A stretch of DNA of 52,336 nucleotides, taken from Pseudomonas sp. PB106 (lineage in GTDB: Bacteria > Pseudomonadota > Gammaproteobacteria > Pseudomonadales > Pseudomonadaceae). The stretch covers positions 1 through 52,336 of the forward strand of contig NZ_RWIM01000020.1 of the NCBI RefSeq assembly GCF_009764645.1, in the 5' to 3' direction. Positions 9,938 to 17,974 of the stretch are shown one piece after another. The notes beneath the pieces are model-generated. The model was not told the origin of the DNA. It did no database searches and saw only the letters and a list, made by a program, of their open reading frames with translations. A program made the translations under genes and the position numbers. The first letter of the stretch is position 1, and each line of letters opens with the position of its first letter.

Positions 9938-10534
9938 ATGCTCCATGTGTTGTTCAGCGTTTATCTGAAAATGCTCGTGCTCTACAGCCCGTTCTTCGTG
10001 CTGTCCTGCTTCATCAGCCTGACCCGCGGTTATTCGCGCAAGGAACAACGGCGTCTGGCCTGGAAAGTAGCGATCGCCACGCTGGTCTCCAGTGTCTTGC
10101 TGTATTTATTCGGACGGGTAATTTTCGATGTCTTCGGCATCACCGTGGATGCGTTCCGTATTGGCGCCGGCAGCGTGCTGTTTATCTCGGCGCTGGGCAT
10201 GGCCCAAGGCAAACCGGCGGTGCAGGCAGACAACGTGCAGCAAGACGTGACCATCGTGCCGCTGACGATTCCATTGACGGTCGGGCCCGGTACCATCGGT
10301 GCGCTGTTGGTGATGGGCGTAAGCCAGCCGCATTGGGACGACAAGATCACTGCCATCATGAGCATTGCGCTGGCCAGTTTCACTGTGGGTGTGGTGTTGT
10401 ACCTGTCGAACCGCATCGAGCGGATTCTCGGTGACCAAGGGTTGCAAATCGTCAGCCGCTTGATGGGCTTGTTTGTGTGCGCACTGGCCGCGCAGATCAT
10501 CTTCACCGGGATCAAGGGTTATCTGGTGCCCTGA
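9938..10534 (+). CDS. MarC-family (UPF0056) inner-membrane protein
   Basis: A 198-residue protein with about six membrane helices. It has the MarC-family pattern: a short first helix (LVLYSPFFVLSCFISL), a charged loop with YSRKEQRR, the glycine-rich FRIGAGSVLFISALGMAQGK stretch, and PLTIPLTVGPGTIGALL in the second half. Despite the name, MarC proteins are not established drug-efflux pumps and the substrate is unknown. It follows retS by 46 bases and probably shares its transcript. A strong bidirectional terminator follows, then the oppositely oriented giant toxin gene. Confidence 0.92.
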   Translation: MLHVLFSVYLKMLVLYSPFFVLSCFISLTRGYSRKEQRRLAWKVAIATLVSSVLLYLFGRVIFDVFGITVDAFRIGAGSVLFISALGMAQGKPAVQADNVQQDVTIVPLTIPLTVGPGTIGALLVMGVSQPHWDDKITAIMSIALASFTVGVVLYLSNRIERILGDQGLQIVSRLMGLFVCALAAQIIFTGIKGYLVP

Positions 10535-10544
10535 CGTCCGATAC

Positions 10545-10584
10545 GCAAACGGCTGCGGATGACGTTCACCCGCAGCCGCTTTCC
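10545..10584. terminator. Bidirectional terminator between the MarC gene and the giant toxin gene
   Basis: CGGCTGCGG at 10550–10558 pairs perfectly with CCGCAGCCG at 10570–10578 around an 11-base loop. Short A and T runs flank both sides, so the hairpin can end both convergent transcripts. Confidence 0.8.
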
Positions 10585-10586
10585 AG

Positions 10587-13500
10587 TTACACGATCAGCG
10601 CTTGCTGCAACAGCTCCCGGACGTCGAAACTCTCACCTTCGCCCAGTATCGCCAGCACATCTTTGATGGCAACTTTTACATCCTGTCCGTCGACCTCAAC
10701 GGTCAGGAACAGGTCTTTTTTCGCGGTGGCGGCGGCCAATCTTGCATTGCGCACAATCAGACTGCGGCCATCGTCGGGGTTGGTCAGCAGCAGATGCCCG
10801 TCAATCGACGATACCACCCAGTGATCCATCGGGCCCACGCCCATGAACAATTGCAGGCTGAGCGATGGCGCTGGCTGAACATCAATGGTCAGGCAATCGA
10901 GATGCAACCATGCCTTTAGAGAAATGGCATAACGCAGACTCTGTCTAGCGGCCCCGATCACCATCCGGGAAACGCCATCGGGAATTAACGGCAACAGGTC
11001 ACTGATCTCAGCGGTTACCAAGGTCAGTACCTCCTCCGTTCGCCAGGCTTCCTCGGCAACCGCCCAGACATCGTGTTGCGAGTATCGTCCCCATCGATCA
11101 TCGACAAGGTTGCTGAATACCTCCCCGTTGCGCGGGTGGTGTAGCAGCACATTTTTATTGTCGCGTGTGCCCAGGCAAACAGGCCAGCGATCAACATCCT
11201 CCACCCGGGAAAAAAAGCGATGCTCATTGGCGGTGTCGTACCAACTGAACGTATTTTCGACTCCATCCGTGGTGAGAATGCCGGCGTGCAGATGAGTGGC
11301 CACCCATTGCTGTAACTTCGCCTTGCGTACCGAAGCTGAAGTGCCCGGTTCATAGAAGCGCTCCAGCATCCCCACCAGTCGAGGCGTTTCACCATCGCGT
11401 AATTCGACCAGCGTGCCTTCAATGGTATATCCGATCAATCCACCTTCGTCCGCTTTTACCTCGGTAAAGGTCAGTGTCGGCCACTCTCGCTGCGGAACAT
11501 GGGAAAAATCCTTTCCGGCGCTGCGTGCGCCCTCTTTGAACAGCTTGCGCATCTGCAGGATCGACAACAAAGGTTGGCGCAACAGCCGTCCGGTTTCCTT
11601 CGCGAAAAGCCACATTGCCTTTCTATCGCCGGTCGACCCGACGGAGCGCAGATCCTGCCCCTGTTCCTCACCCACTAGCAGCACCTGGCCGTCGAGCCAC
11701 TGCGCGGCCAACGGTCTGCCGGCGGCATCGGTCAGACCCAGGATATCGAGCGTACGCACACGGTGCTCTTTGGCGACCGCCTCCAAAGCCGTCAACCAGT
11801 CATCCTGAGCCCGCAACCATTGCTCGCTGAGAGAGCGCAGGACGACGCTGTCTTGGCGAATGTCGAATACTTGCCCTTGGCTGTTTTGTGCCAGATACCC
11901 GCCTGCAAGACTGATGACGCTTTCCACATCCGCCATCAGGCATTGCAAGGCGGCGGTGCCCGCTACCGGCTGCTGTTCACGCCGCCAAATTTTTTTGCCT
12001 TTGGCTTCATAGAAAATCATGCTGCTGTCGTCGCCGCTTCGTGGAGCAAGCAATACCGGCGCATCCAGGCCCAAGTCCTGATCGCTGACGAACCAGTCAT
12101 CACGCACCCGCACCCAACTGGCCCAGGTCCGGGTGTTCTGATGCACACGCATCCCGACGAAGGCCGCGGGTTTCCAATACAGCACATCCCCCCCTGTCTG
12201 CAGAGTGTCATCGTCGTAGGGTGTCTGCGCAGTGTCGAACCCCTCCATGAAGGTCTGCCCACCGGGCCATTGCAACGTTGACGCCACAATCTGCGGGCCA
12301 CTCTTGACCACGCTCGTCAACGCGTTGAGTTCGATCGAGTCCGGCTGCAGCAGATATTCGAACTCATAGACGATATTTTGTCGGTCAGTGACTTGCTGGG
12401 TGATATGCAGAACACCGCCCGCGTCGTAACAGGAAAGAATCTTCGAACCCTGTGCCGGATTGCACAAACGGTAGCGCCGGTTGACCTTTCCGGTGAGCGC
12501 GTCGACGCGCCAGATGGTCGGCCAATCCGCATGGAAGAAGTACACCTGATCGCCCATCACCGCGCCCAAACGAAGGCCGGGGCCCGTGCCGGGAGATACG
12601 TCACGCGCATACAGGATGCGCTGGCGCGCAGCGTCGAAGCAGGCGGTGGTGTGCGTAGGCCATTGCTCATTGCTGAAGGGCACCGTGAAATGCTGCAACG
12701 GCACGTAAGGACTGGCCAGGCGATGCGCGTGTTCCAGCCCCGTCAGGTATTCGGTCAGGGCCAGAACATCGCTGTCGTCCGGCAGATCTACCTCAAGCAG
12801 CGTCAACTGCCGACTTGCCATATCGACCCGCAGGTATTTGCCGCCTTTGAGCAAGAGTGTCAGCTCTGTCTGCGGTTCGAAGAGGAGCTTGATGCCATCG
12901 ACCGTCAACCCGGTTCCCACAAAGTGCACAGCCGTTTCGTTGGCCCAGTCGGCGCGAACCAGCCACTGCATATTCTCCCGCTCTGCATCGCCCGACAGTG
13001 GCGCGACGGACGATCCGACTGGAAGGAGCAGATGCACGGCGACCAGGCCGGGGGTCAGCGACAGCGAGTAGCGACCTTGCTGACCCCGGAGCGTATACGT
13101 CATCAGGCCATGCCATTCCTCAGGTAATTGAGGCACATAGAGTTCGCGGCATTGCGTGTCCAGAACGACATCGACCTGAGTCGGCTTGTAGTGGGGAAAC
13201 AGCTTGTAGACCAGGTACTCGAACGGTGTCCAGGGATCGAACCAGAATGTCCGATCGCCATCGTCGTCTTTTTCCAGTTCGCGCAACTCGTCGAAGCCTA
13301 GATCATGGCGATTGGCGCCCCCCGGCATCAATTGATAATCGTAAGCGTAATAACAGGTCGGCGTGCACGGCAGAACCATGCTTTGTATCGATTCAATGAG
13401 CTGCCGCTCTCGTGTCAGTTTCCAGCGCTGATTGATGTTGATTGCGTGCTCGTAATCTTCTTTCGAGCTGGGCAGGCCAGGCCCGCTGCGGTGCCCACGG

Positions 13501-16500
13501 AAAAGAAAGTGCGAGCCTTGGCTGACGGTGCTTGTCTGTAGATTCACAGCCTGGATGACGATTTCCGACTTGGGTCGGAAGACGCCGGACTCCAAGGTGA
13601 AGCCGCCGGAGCTGAGTGCCGATTTCATACGATAAAAGTGCACACCCACCTGTTTCATGCGCTGCAGATTGCTCAGGTAATTACCCGCCAGTGCGCCCAC
13701 GCCGTAAGCTATGCCTCCGACGACGACTGACAGCGGTCCAGCGACTGCGGCAGTAGTGCCCCCCGCAAACGCTGCGGTTGCGCCTAATGCGACGCCAGCC
13801 AGATCGAAACTCAATTGCACCGCTGCAACCGTGCGGGCCGCTTCATTGTCGGCGTTCACCAACTCATAGATATCGAAGCCGACGTTGGCCAGCGCCAGCA
13901 CACTGCCCGCGCCCTCACCCGCCACGCGCCCCAGCGAACGACCCAGCACGCTGGAGGTTGTCGCGGCGATCACTCCCTCCTCCAGCAGCGCTTGCCGACC
14001 CAGTTTGATCAGGCTGACGACATCGCTGGCAACACCGTGCAGCAATTGGCTGTAGACCACGTAAGTGTGCAGACGCACCGCCAGGGTCATGGAGGGTTGG
14101 CCGGGTGTCTGGCCTGCTTCTTCGTGCTGACGCAGGCTATGCATCAGCGCCAGCATGGCAAAACCGACGTTAAGCGTATTGGTCCCTGCCGGCTCATGCG
14201 GTGCCACTTCCTGCGGCGATTGGACCATGCTCTCAAGACGCTCGCTCAACCAGTTCTTGATCTTGGCCCAGCGTGCATCCTCGACGACCACCGACTGCAC
14301 TTGTTCCGGGTTCTTGGCGTTGATCAGTGTCAGCGTCCATTTGCCATCGGCCGTTGCTCGCACCGTGTCGTACAGCGGCACGAATTCGGCGGGCAATTTT
14401 TGCTCCTGACTCAGTTGCCGAGTTGCCGCGTCGATCGTGAAGGCCCAATTAACGCCTTCCACCTGGGCGATACCACGCCCTAGTCGCGCGTTCTCGGACA
14501 ACGCACGCGTACGCAGTGCCGCATGATGTTGCCAGGACTGCGAGGTTTCGCCCGCGACCAATGGCTGGCTGTTCAGTAAATTTCCGACCTTGTTCTTCGA
14601 AGGTAAAATCCTTTCGGCAATTTTTCTGCCGTCGAGCTCGATCAGGTTGAACGGCGTCTGCCCCCCTTCGCCGATACCGTAGAGTCCAGCAATCGCCTCC
14701 TGAGCAAGGAAGCGCTCGATGGCTTTGTGCAAATCGATAGACTGCTCAAACGCGTAGAGACCGAAGTTGGGATCATAAAAAAGCCATTCGGAGCGTCCCT
14801 CGTCCACAACTTTGGCCACCAGCATCGAGTGATTGTCGGTGTTGATCATCAGGCTGCGATTACCGGATTTGGCGACCAATGCATCCATCACCGTCGCAAG
14901 ACTGACCGCACCCCGCTTCTCTCCGAATTCCGCCATGGGCACGCTGCGCAGCTCATCGAGGATAAGCAACATCTCCGCGCTCTGAGGGTCATTAACGCCA
15001 ATGCCTGCACTGGCCATACGGCCGACCAAGGTGCGTTGCGCGGCGTAGCCTTTTTCCAGGGCCGCCGCCATGGTCAGTGCCAAGGGATAGCAGCGCCGGC
15101 CCGGATCGCCAGCCCCCTGCAACAGCAAGTCTTGAGGCAGCAGCTTGGCGGAAACTGCCTTGGCTTCGCTCATCAACTGGCGCACGCCGCCGCCTCGCTG
15201 AAGAATTGACGACCGATACTCATTGCGGGCTATCGCTTCGATCCGCGCAACGTGTTCACCCCACTGACGCGTGCTCAACGGTTCGACAAATGCCTGGGCC
15301 TTGAGTCCCGCCGAACGCTGCGACAACGCAGGCTCTGGAGAAGGTGTTTTGAGTCCCAGCGTAAAGGCCGGCGAGTGACTGTCGCGCAGCATTTGCACCA
15401 GTTGCTCGTAACGCCCGCTGACACCTCGATCTTGAGTATCACGAGCGAACTTGCCAGCCTTTTCCCATGCCAGGGCAAACCCTTTGTCGTCCAAAGTCCC
15501 GGCGCCGAACAAGTCCCCGAGTACCACACGATGCAGCGGGCTCAGATGTTCCATGGGTAATTTGTCGGCCGCGATCAAGGTCAACGTCTCGTTGAAGTTG
15601 TTCAGCGCTTCAGCACCGATCGAGCGGGGCAGATCGGCCGTTCCTTGGGCTGCGATTTGCTGACGTTGCTCCAGACTCAGAGAGAAAACTCGATTGAAGG
15701 CGATTTCGCCGCTCAATCTGTCATTCATCGCGCGGATAAACGGCTCACCGAGTTGATCCAGTAAATGTTGCAATATCGGCGTCGACAACACCGGGCGCCC
15801 TTCGACCACTGGCCAGCCGCGCTTGAACGTCAGTGTGTTCTCTTTGAGTAACTCAGTCAGATTGCCGGCATAACGCGACACCAACTTGCCGCTGGCAAAT
15901 TTTTCTTTTTCCTTGATGAGCCACGCTTGCGCATCACCATTAACCGTCCAGCCGGAGATCATCTCCTCTTCAGTGTAGATGTTATAACCCTCACCCAGTT
16001 TCAAGTGATTACGAATAACGGTTTCATAGTCTGGCAGAAGTTTTGATTTGACATAGCGGATTAACCCGCCCGCGCTGGCCCCGGGCCCGGTGAGATCAAT
16101 AGTGCCACGGGCGCCGACACGAATGCCGTCTTGATAATATTCACTGATAGCCCGAGCCAGATTGGCTGGATTATTATTGGACCTTCCTTCGGCCTGCATG
16201 TTCTCGATAACTTGCGCAGTGACATTAAAGACTTGATTTTGATCACTGTAGCCAATGCCTTGAGCAAGCAACTGCCGTTCGACTTCATACAGACAGTCAT
16301 AGTTATGACGGATTTGCTGCATGACGGACTCGACCATTTGGCTGCCCGGATGCGCGAGGGTATGTGCATTCATCTCGCCTGCAGTGCCGTTGCCATAGGA
16401 CGTACCCATGCGAAAGCCATTCAGAGGAACCGAGGTTTGCTTCGGTGCCACGAAAATCTCCCGGGCCCCGGGCTTGCTCTGGGCGAAGGCAAGAAGCGCT

Positions 16501-17579
16501 TCCCGATGCTCGGCAGGGATCTGGCCTGTCGTGTCTCGATAACGTTGACGGTCGCGCCCGGGCATGAGTCCGTCGTCATGGTTAAGCAACAACTGCAGGA
16601 GGCCGATCCTCTGCTCGTCCTTAAAACCGCTGACATCGACACCACCAAGGCTGTCGCGCAACGGTGGCAAGTAGTCCATATCACTGTAGCGCCCACCCTC
16701 CAGATATTCAGCCTGCAATCGTGCCACATCACTGGCCGCAGCGAAGTTGCCACGCAGGGCCAGTTCTCGCTGGTAAACATCATGAAGGTAGTGATCGGCG
16801 AATTCCGCGCGCACATCGCGCAAGCGCAAGTACTCGTCGGCCATCGCCAGATGGCTATCCAGGCATTTTTTGCGGAAAGCCTGGAGGGTCGCTCGATCCT
16901 TGCCATAGTGGTTGACCAGCAGTTCAATCCGCGCCTCGTCGGCCCGGTTCGCCCACTGCGGCTGTGCCAGATACTCGGCCATTTGTCGCTTCAGAACCCG
17001 CGCACGCTCTTCGATCATCAACGACAAGGCGACTGGCGAATCAGACTGTGCGCCACCGTTTTCCATCGCATGCAGCCTGGCACTTTCAACAATCACCTTA
17101 TTGGTTTCGAAGGCCAGCAACGCATCACTGTCGTACCACAAATTGAAGCGATAACCCTCCGCTTTCAGCACCTGACGCCAGATGTTGATGTAATCGCGCT
17201 GGTTCACCCCGACTTCACTGCCACCCACCCAGACGAAATGCATGATTTTCGGCACCGGCTCTGCCACACCGCTGAGCATTTCAACCATCCGCGCAAACCG
17301 CGCGGTGTACTGACCAACATCCGCATGAATCTGTTTGAATGCCGGCGACAGGGGAACGGCCATCCGCTGCACCAGTGCGTCGAGCGCTTGCTGGAAAAGT
17401 TTGACCGGCAATACTTTTTCAGAGGCCTCGGAATGTTCGTTGGCGCCCTTAAAATATCGATCAAGTTCGAGATACTCTGCAGTCTCGGACAAGCCGGCCA
17501 ATTCTTTTTTTAACAGTGCAAATGATTCTGATGTAACAAAATCCATCGCACTGCTTGTATTTAATTCAGCGACAGCCAT
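10587..17579 (-). CDS. Giant lymphostatin/clostridial-toxin-like protein: glycosyltransferase, cysteine protease and pore domains
   Basis: A 2330-residue protein. Residues about 100–520 look like the glucosyltransferase domain of large clostridial toxins: KIMHFVWVGG (Trp117), AASDVARL (Asp284, Arg287) and the metal-binding motif YSDMDYLPP (Asp300, Asp302), in the spacing seen in TcdB. Residues about 780–990 look like a C58/YopT-type cysteine protease with Cys830 (GRRCYPLALT), His917 (NTDNHSMLV) and Asp936 (LFYDPNFG). Residues about 1135–1320 include long hydrophobic stretches (1251–1304, rich in Ala, Gly and Val) like the TcdA/TcdB pore region. The remaining ~1000 residues are beta-rich, with recurring TGK/NGE/DGR-type turns. 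There is no signal peptide and no C-terminal choline-binding repeats. The architecture resembles lymphostatin LifA/Efa1. I infer that it modifies a host protein after self-translocation. The start ATG has AGGAG at good spacing. It is monocistronic. Confidence 0.82.
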   Translation of the reverse strand: MAVAELNTSSAMDFVTSESFALLKKELAGLSETAEYLELDRYFKGANEHSEASEKVLPVKLFQQALDALVQRMAVPLSPAFKQIHADVGQYTARFARMVEMLSGVAEPVPKIMHFVWVGGSEVGVNQRDYINIWRQVLKAEGYRFNLWYDSDALLAFETNKVIVESARLHAMENGGAQSDSPVALSLMIEERARVLKRQMAEYLAQPQWANRADEARIELLVNHYGKDRATLQAFRKKCLDSHLAMADEYLRLRDVRAEFADHYLHDVYQRELALRGNFAAASDVARLQAEYLEGGRYSDMDYLPPLRDSLGGVDVSGFKDEQRIGLLQLLLNHDDGLMPGRDRQRYRDTTGQIPAEHREALLAFAQSKPGAREIFVAPKQTSVPLNGFRMGTSYGNGTAGEMNAHTLAHPGSQMVESVMQQIRHNYDCLYEVERQLLAQGIGYSDQNQVFNVTAQVIENMQAEGRSNNNPANLARAISEYYQDGIRVGARGTIDLTGPGASAGGLIRYVKSKLLPDYETVIRNHLKLGEGYNIYTEEEMISGWTVNGDAQAWLIKEKEKFASGKLVSRYAGNLTELLKENTLTFKRGWPVVEGRPVLSTPILQHLLDQLGEPFIRAMNDRLSGEIAFNRVFSLSLEQRQQIAAQGTADLPRSIGAEALNNFNETLTLIAADKLPMEHLSPLHRVVLGDLFGAGTLDDKGFALAWEKAGKFARDTQDRGVSGRYEQLVQMLRDSHSPAFTLGLKTPSPEPALSQRSAGLKAQAFVEPLSTRQWGEHVARIEAIARNEYRSSILQRGGGVRQLMSEAKAVSAKLLPQDLLLQGAGDPGRRCYPLALTMAAALEKGYAAQRTLVGRMASAGIGVNDPQSAEMLLILDELRSVPMAEFGEKRGAVSLATVMDALVAKSGNRSLMINTDNHSMLVAKVVDEGRSEWLFYDPNFGLYAFEQSIDLHKAIERFLAQEAIAGLYGIGEGGQTPFNLIELDGRKIAERILPSKNKVGNLLNSQPLVAGETSQSWQHHAALRTRALSENARLGRGIAQVEGVNWAFTIDAATRQLSQEQKLPAEFVPLYDTVRATADGKWTLTLINAKNPEQVQSVVVEDARWAKIKNWLSERLESMVQSPQEVAPHEPAGTNTLNVGFAMLALMHSLRQHEEAGQTPGQPSMTLAVRLHTYVVYSQLLHGVASDVVSLIKLGRQALLEEGVIAATTSSVLGRSLGRVAGEGAGSVLALANVGFDIYELVNADNEAARTVAAVQLSFDLAGVALGATAAFAGGTTAAVAGPLSVVVGGIAYGVGALAGNYLSNLQRMKQVGVHFYRMKSALSSGGFTLESGVFRPKSEIVIQAVNLQTSTVSQGSHFLFRGHRSGPGLPSSKEDYEHAININQRWKLTRERQLIESIQSMVLPCTPTCYYAYDYQLMPGGANRHDLGFDELRELEKDDDGDRTFWFDPWTPFEYLVYKLFPHYKPTQVDVVLDTQCRELYVPQLPEEWHGLMTYTLRGQQGRYSLSLTPGLVAVHLLLPVGSSVAPLSGDAERENMQWLVRADWANETAVHFVGTGLTVDGIKLLFEPQTELTLLLKGGKYLRVDMASRQLTLLEVDLPDDSDVLALTEYLTGLEHAHRLASPYVPLQHFTVPFSNEQWPTHTTACFDAARQRILYARDVSPGTGPGLRLGAVMGDQVYFFHADWPTIWRVDALTGKVNRRYRLCNPAQGSKILSCYDAGGVLHITQQVTDRQNIVYEFEYLLQPDSIELNALTSVVKSGPQIVASTLQWPGGQTFMEGFDTAQTPYDDDTLQTGGDVLYWKPAAFVGMRVHQNTRTWASWVRVRDDWFVSDQDLGLDAPVLLAPRSGDDSSMIFYEAKGKKIWRREQQPVAGTAALQCLMADVESVISLAGGYLAQNSQGQVFDIRQDSVVLRSLSEQWLRAQDDWLTALEAVAKEHRVRTLDILGLTDAAGRPLAAQWLDGQVLLVGEEQGQDLRSVGSTGDRKAMWLFAKETGRLLRQPLLSILQMRKLFKEGARSAGKDFSHVPQREWPTLTFTEVKADEGGLIGYTIEGTLVELRDGETPRLVGMLERFYEPGTSASVRKAKLQQWVATHLHAGILTTDGVENTFSWYDTANEHRFFSRVEDVDRWPVCLGTRDNKNVLLHHPRNGEVFSNLVDDRWGRYSQHDVWAVAEEAWRTEEVLTLVTAEISDLLPLIPDGVSRMVIGAARQSLRYAISLKAWLHLDCLTIDVQPAPSLSLQLFMGVGPMDHWVVSSIDGHLLLTNPDDGRSLIVRNARLAAATAKKDLFLTVEVDGQDVKVAIKDVLAILGEGESFDVRELLQQALIV

Positions 17580-17860
17580 ATCAACTCACTCCTGGTACTT
17601 TAAATGACAGGCAGACACACGCTGACCGCCAAGCGGCAGCGTGAGCATTGCACTATTAAAAACAGCAAACTGAAAAGAGCTGTCCTACAGACAGCTTTTC
17701 CTCCCTGTAAACAGCGAGCGTTGCTGCGGCGAAAACTACCGCCAAACACACTCACACTCAAACCGGAAGAAGATCAGAATATTTCCCAGGAAACATGAAC
17801 CAACAACTGCCCCGTAACAGCCATCACAAAACAAACAACTTCAAAACTTTATTCCAACAA
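17580..17860 (-). promoter_or_regulatory. AT-rich leader/promoter region of the giant toxin gene with terminator-like hairpin
   Basis: This gene-free stretch, with the terminator at 17862–17897, makes up the ~395 bases between the toxin gene and cobJ. It holds the toxin ribosome-binding site, a hairpin at 17621–17640, and a second hairpin at 17678–17696 (AGCTGTC paired with GACAGCT) with T runs on both strands. The latter lies about 100 bases before the toxin start, in its probable leader. I see no clear -35/-10 pair. A short plus-strand ORF at 17604–17798 has no coding look. Confidence 0.45.
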
Positions 17861-17861
17861 T

Positions 17862-17897
17862 AAAAAAGGCCGCGAACCTTGCGATCCGCAGCCTTGA
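17862..17897 (-). terminator. Rho-independent terminator after the cobIJ block
   Basis: On the minus strand AAGGCTGCG (17895–17887) pairs with CGCGGCCTT (17874–17866) with one mismatch, followed by a run of T. It lies about 80 bases after the cobJ stop. Confidence 0.7.
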
Positions 17898-17974
17898 TAT
17901 AGAACAAACAAATAAAACTTACTGATAACAACAGGTAAAACAATCAACTACGATGAAACACAGCTTGTTATTCG

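Noticed and set aside
16131..17513. Plus-strand ORF of 460 codons opposite the toxin N terminus
   Set aside because: The minus-strand frame carries the glycosyltransferase motifs and a good ribosome-binding site; the plus frame has none.
17604..17798. Small plus-strand ORF in the toxin/cobJ gap
   Set aside because: It spans a hairpin, has no ribosome-binding site and shows no coding bias.
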